A stretch of DNA of 5,348 bases from CBFGRU01 sp965651255 (GTDB lineage: Bacteria > Planctomycetota > Phycisphaerae > Phycisphaerales > SM1A02), in assembly GCA_965651255.1 (NCBI GenBank), contig CBFGRU010000217.1:1-5348 (forward strand), given 5' to 3'. The translations under genes were made by a program, and so were the position numbers. Below, one piece after another: positions 5,238-5,348 of this stretch. Each line of letters starts with the position of its first letter. The stretch's first letter is position 1. Under the pieces are notes generated by a model. It had not been told where the DNA came from and did no database searches. It was given only the letters and a program-made list of their open reading frames with translations.

Positions 5238-5348
5238 ATGCTCGCCATCCTGCTCACCCTGCGTTCACTCGCGATTCTTACCTCAGTCATCACCCTCGCT
5301 GCGAGTGCGGTGGTGCCCTTGCCTGCCCCCGGAGAGGATCAAGAACAA
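5238..5348 (+). CDS. Exported protein, signal peptide only (runs off right edge)
   Basis: 37 codons stay open to the window end, reading MLAILLTLRSLAILTSVITL then AASAVVPLPAPGEDQEQ. A hydrophobic core and an Ala-Ser-Ala site (residues 22-24) form a plausible Sec signal peptide. The Pro/Glu-rich segment after it would be the start of the mature protein. The charged N-terminal region is weak (no Lys/Arg before R9); starting at ATG 5205 instead would add MLNALREGVIA with one Arg. The AAGGAG at 5224-5229 supports the shorter form. The gene follows ribB on the same strand after 115 nt, so co-transcription is possible. The function is unknown, since no mature domain is visible. Confidence 0.6.
   Translation, partial: MLAILLTLRSLAILTSVITLAASAVVPLPAPGEDQEQ

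Overview
The window is a GC-rich stretch of bacterial chromosome, dense with genes. It most likely comes from a planctomycete, possibly a Phycisphaerae-type lineage. The evidence is a secreted protein ending in a PEP-CTERM-like sorting tail of the PGPG plus hydrophobic segment plus Arg cluster kind, a secreted sialidase-like propeller protein, and high GC with several weakly marked starts. The taxonomic call is inference from style, not from a marker gene.

Layout, left to right. (1) Positions 1-421, minus strand: the N-terminal 140 residues of an M42/M20-like metallo-aminopeptidase that runs off the left edge. (2) 438-1295, plus strand, divergent from it with only 16 bp between the chosen start codons: a 285-aa protein that appears to hold two acyl-carrier-like helical segments with a two-helix membrane hairpin set into the second. 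(3) 1305-2039, minus strand, convergent with the previous gene: a 244-aa exported protein with a C-terminal sorting signal and a TTG start fixed by a strong Shine-Dalgarno. (4) 2145-3787, plus strand, divergent from it: an exported sialidase/BNR-type beta-propeller protein whose reading frame is broken by an apparent one-base loss near a GGGG run at 2894-2897, giving two overlapping ORFs. (5) 3832-3869: a strong rho-independent terminator. (6) 3914-5122, plus strand: a riboflavin-pathway protein with an N-terminal 3,4-dihydroxy-2-butanone-4-phosphate synthase domain and a C-terminal GTP-cyclohydrolase-II-like domain that has lost all zinc-binding cysteines. (7) From 5238 to the right edge: the start of another exported protein, of which only the signal peptide is visible.

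The genes do not form one operon or obvious system. Strand changes separate them into at least four transcription units. The two exported proteins in the middle (PEP-CTERM-like protein and propeller protein) share a 105-bp divergent intergenic region and may be co-regulated. The riboflavin gene stands alone, and its leader has no room for an FMN riboswitch. I found no mobile element, CRISPR array, tRNA or rRNA. The observations most worth following up are the degenerate cyclohydrolase half of the RibBA-like protein, the frameshifted propeller gene, and the membrane-anchored carrier-like protein.
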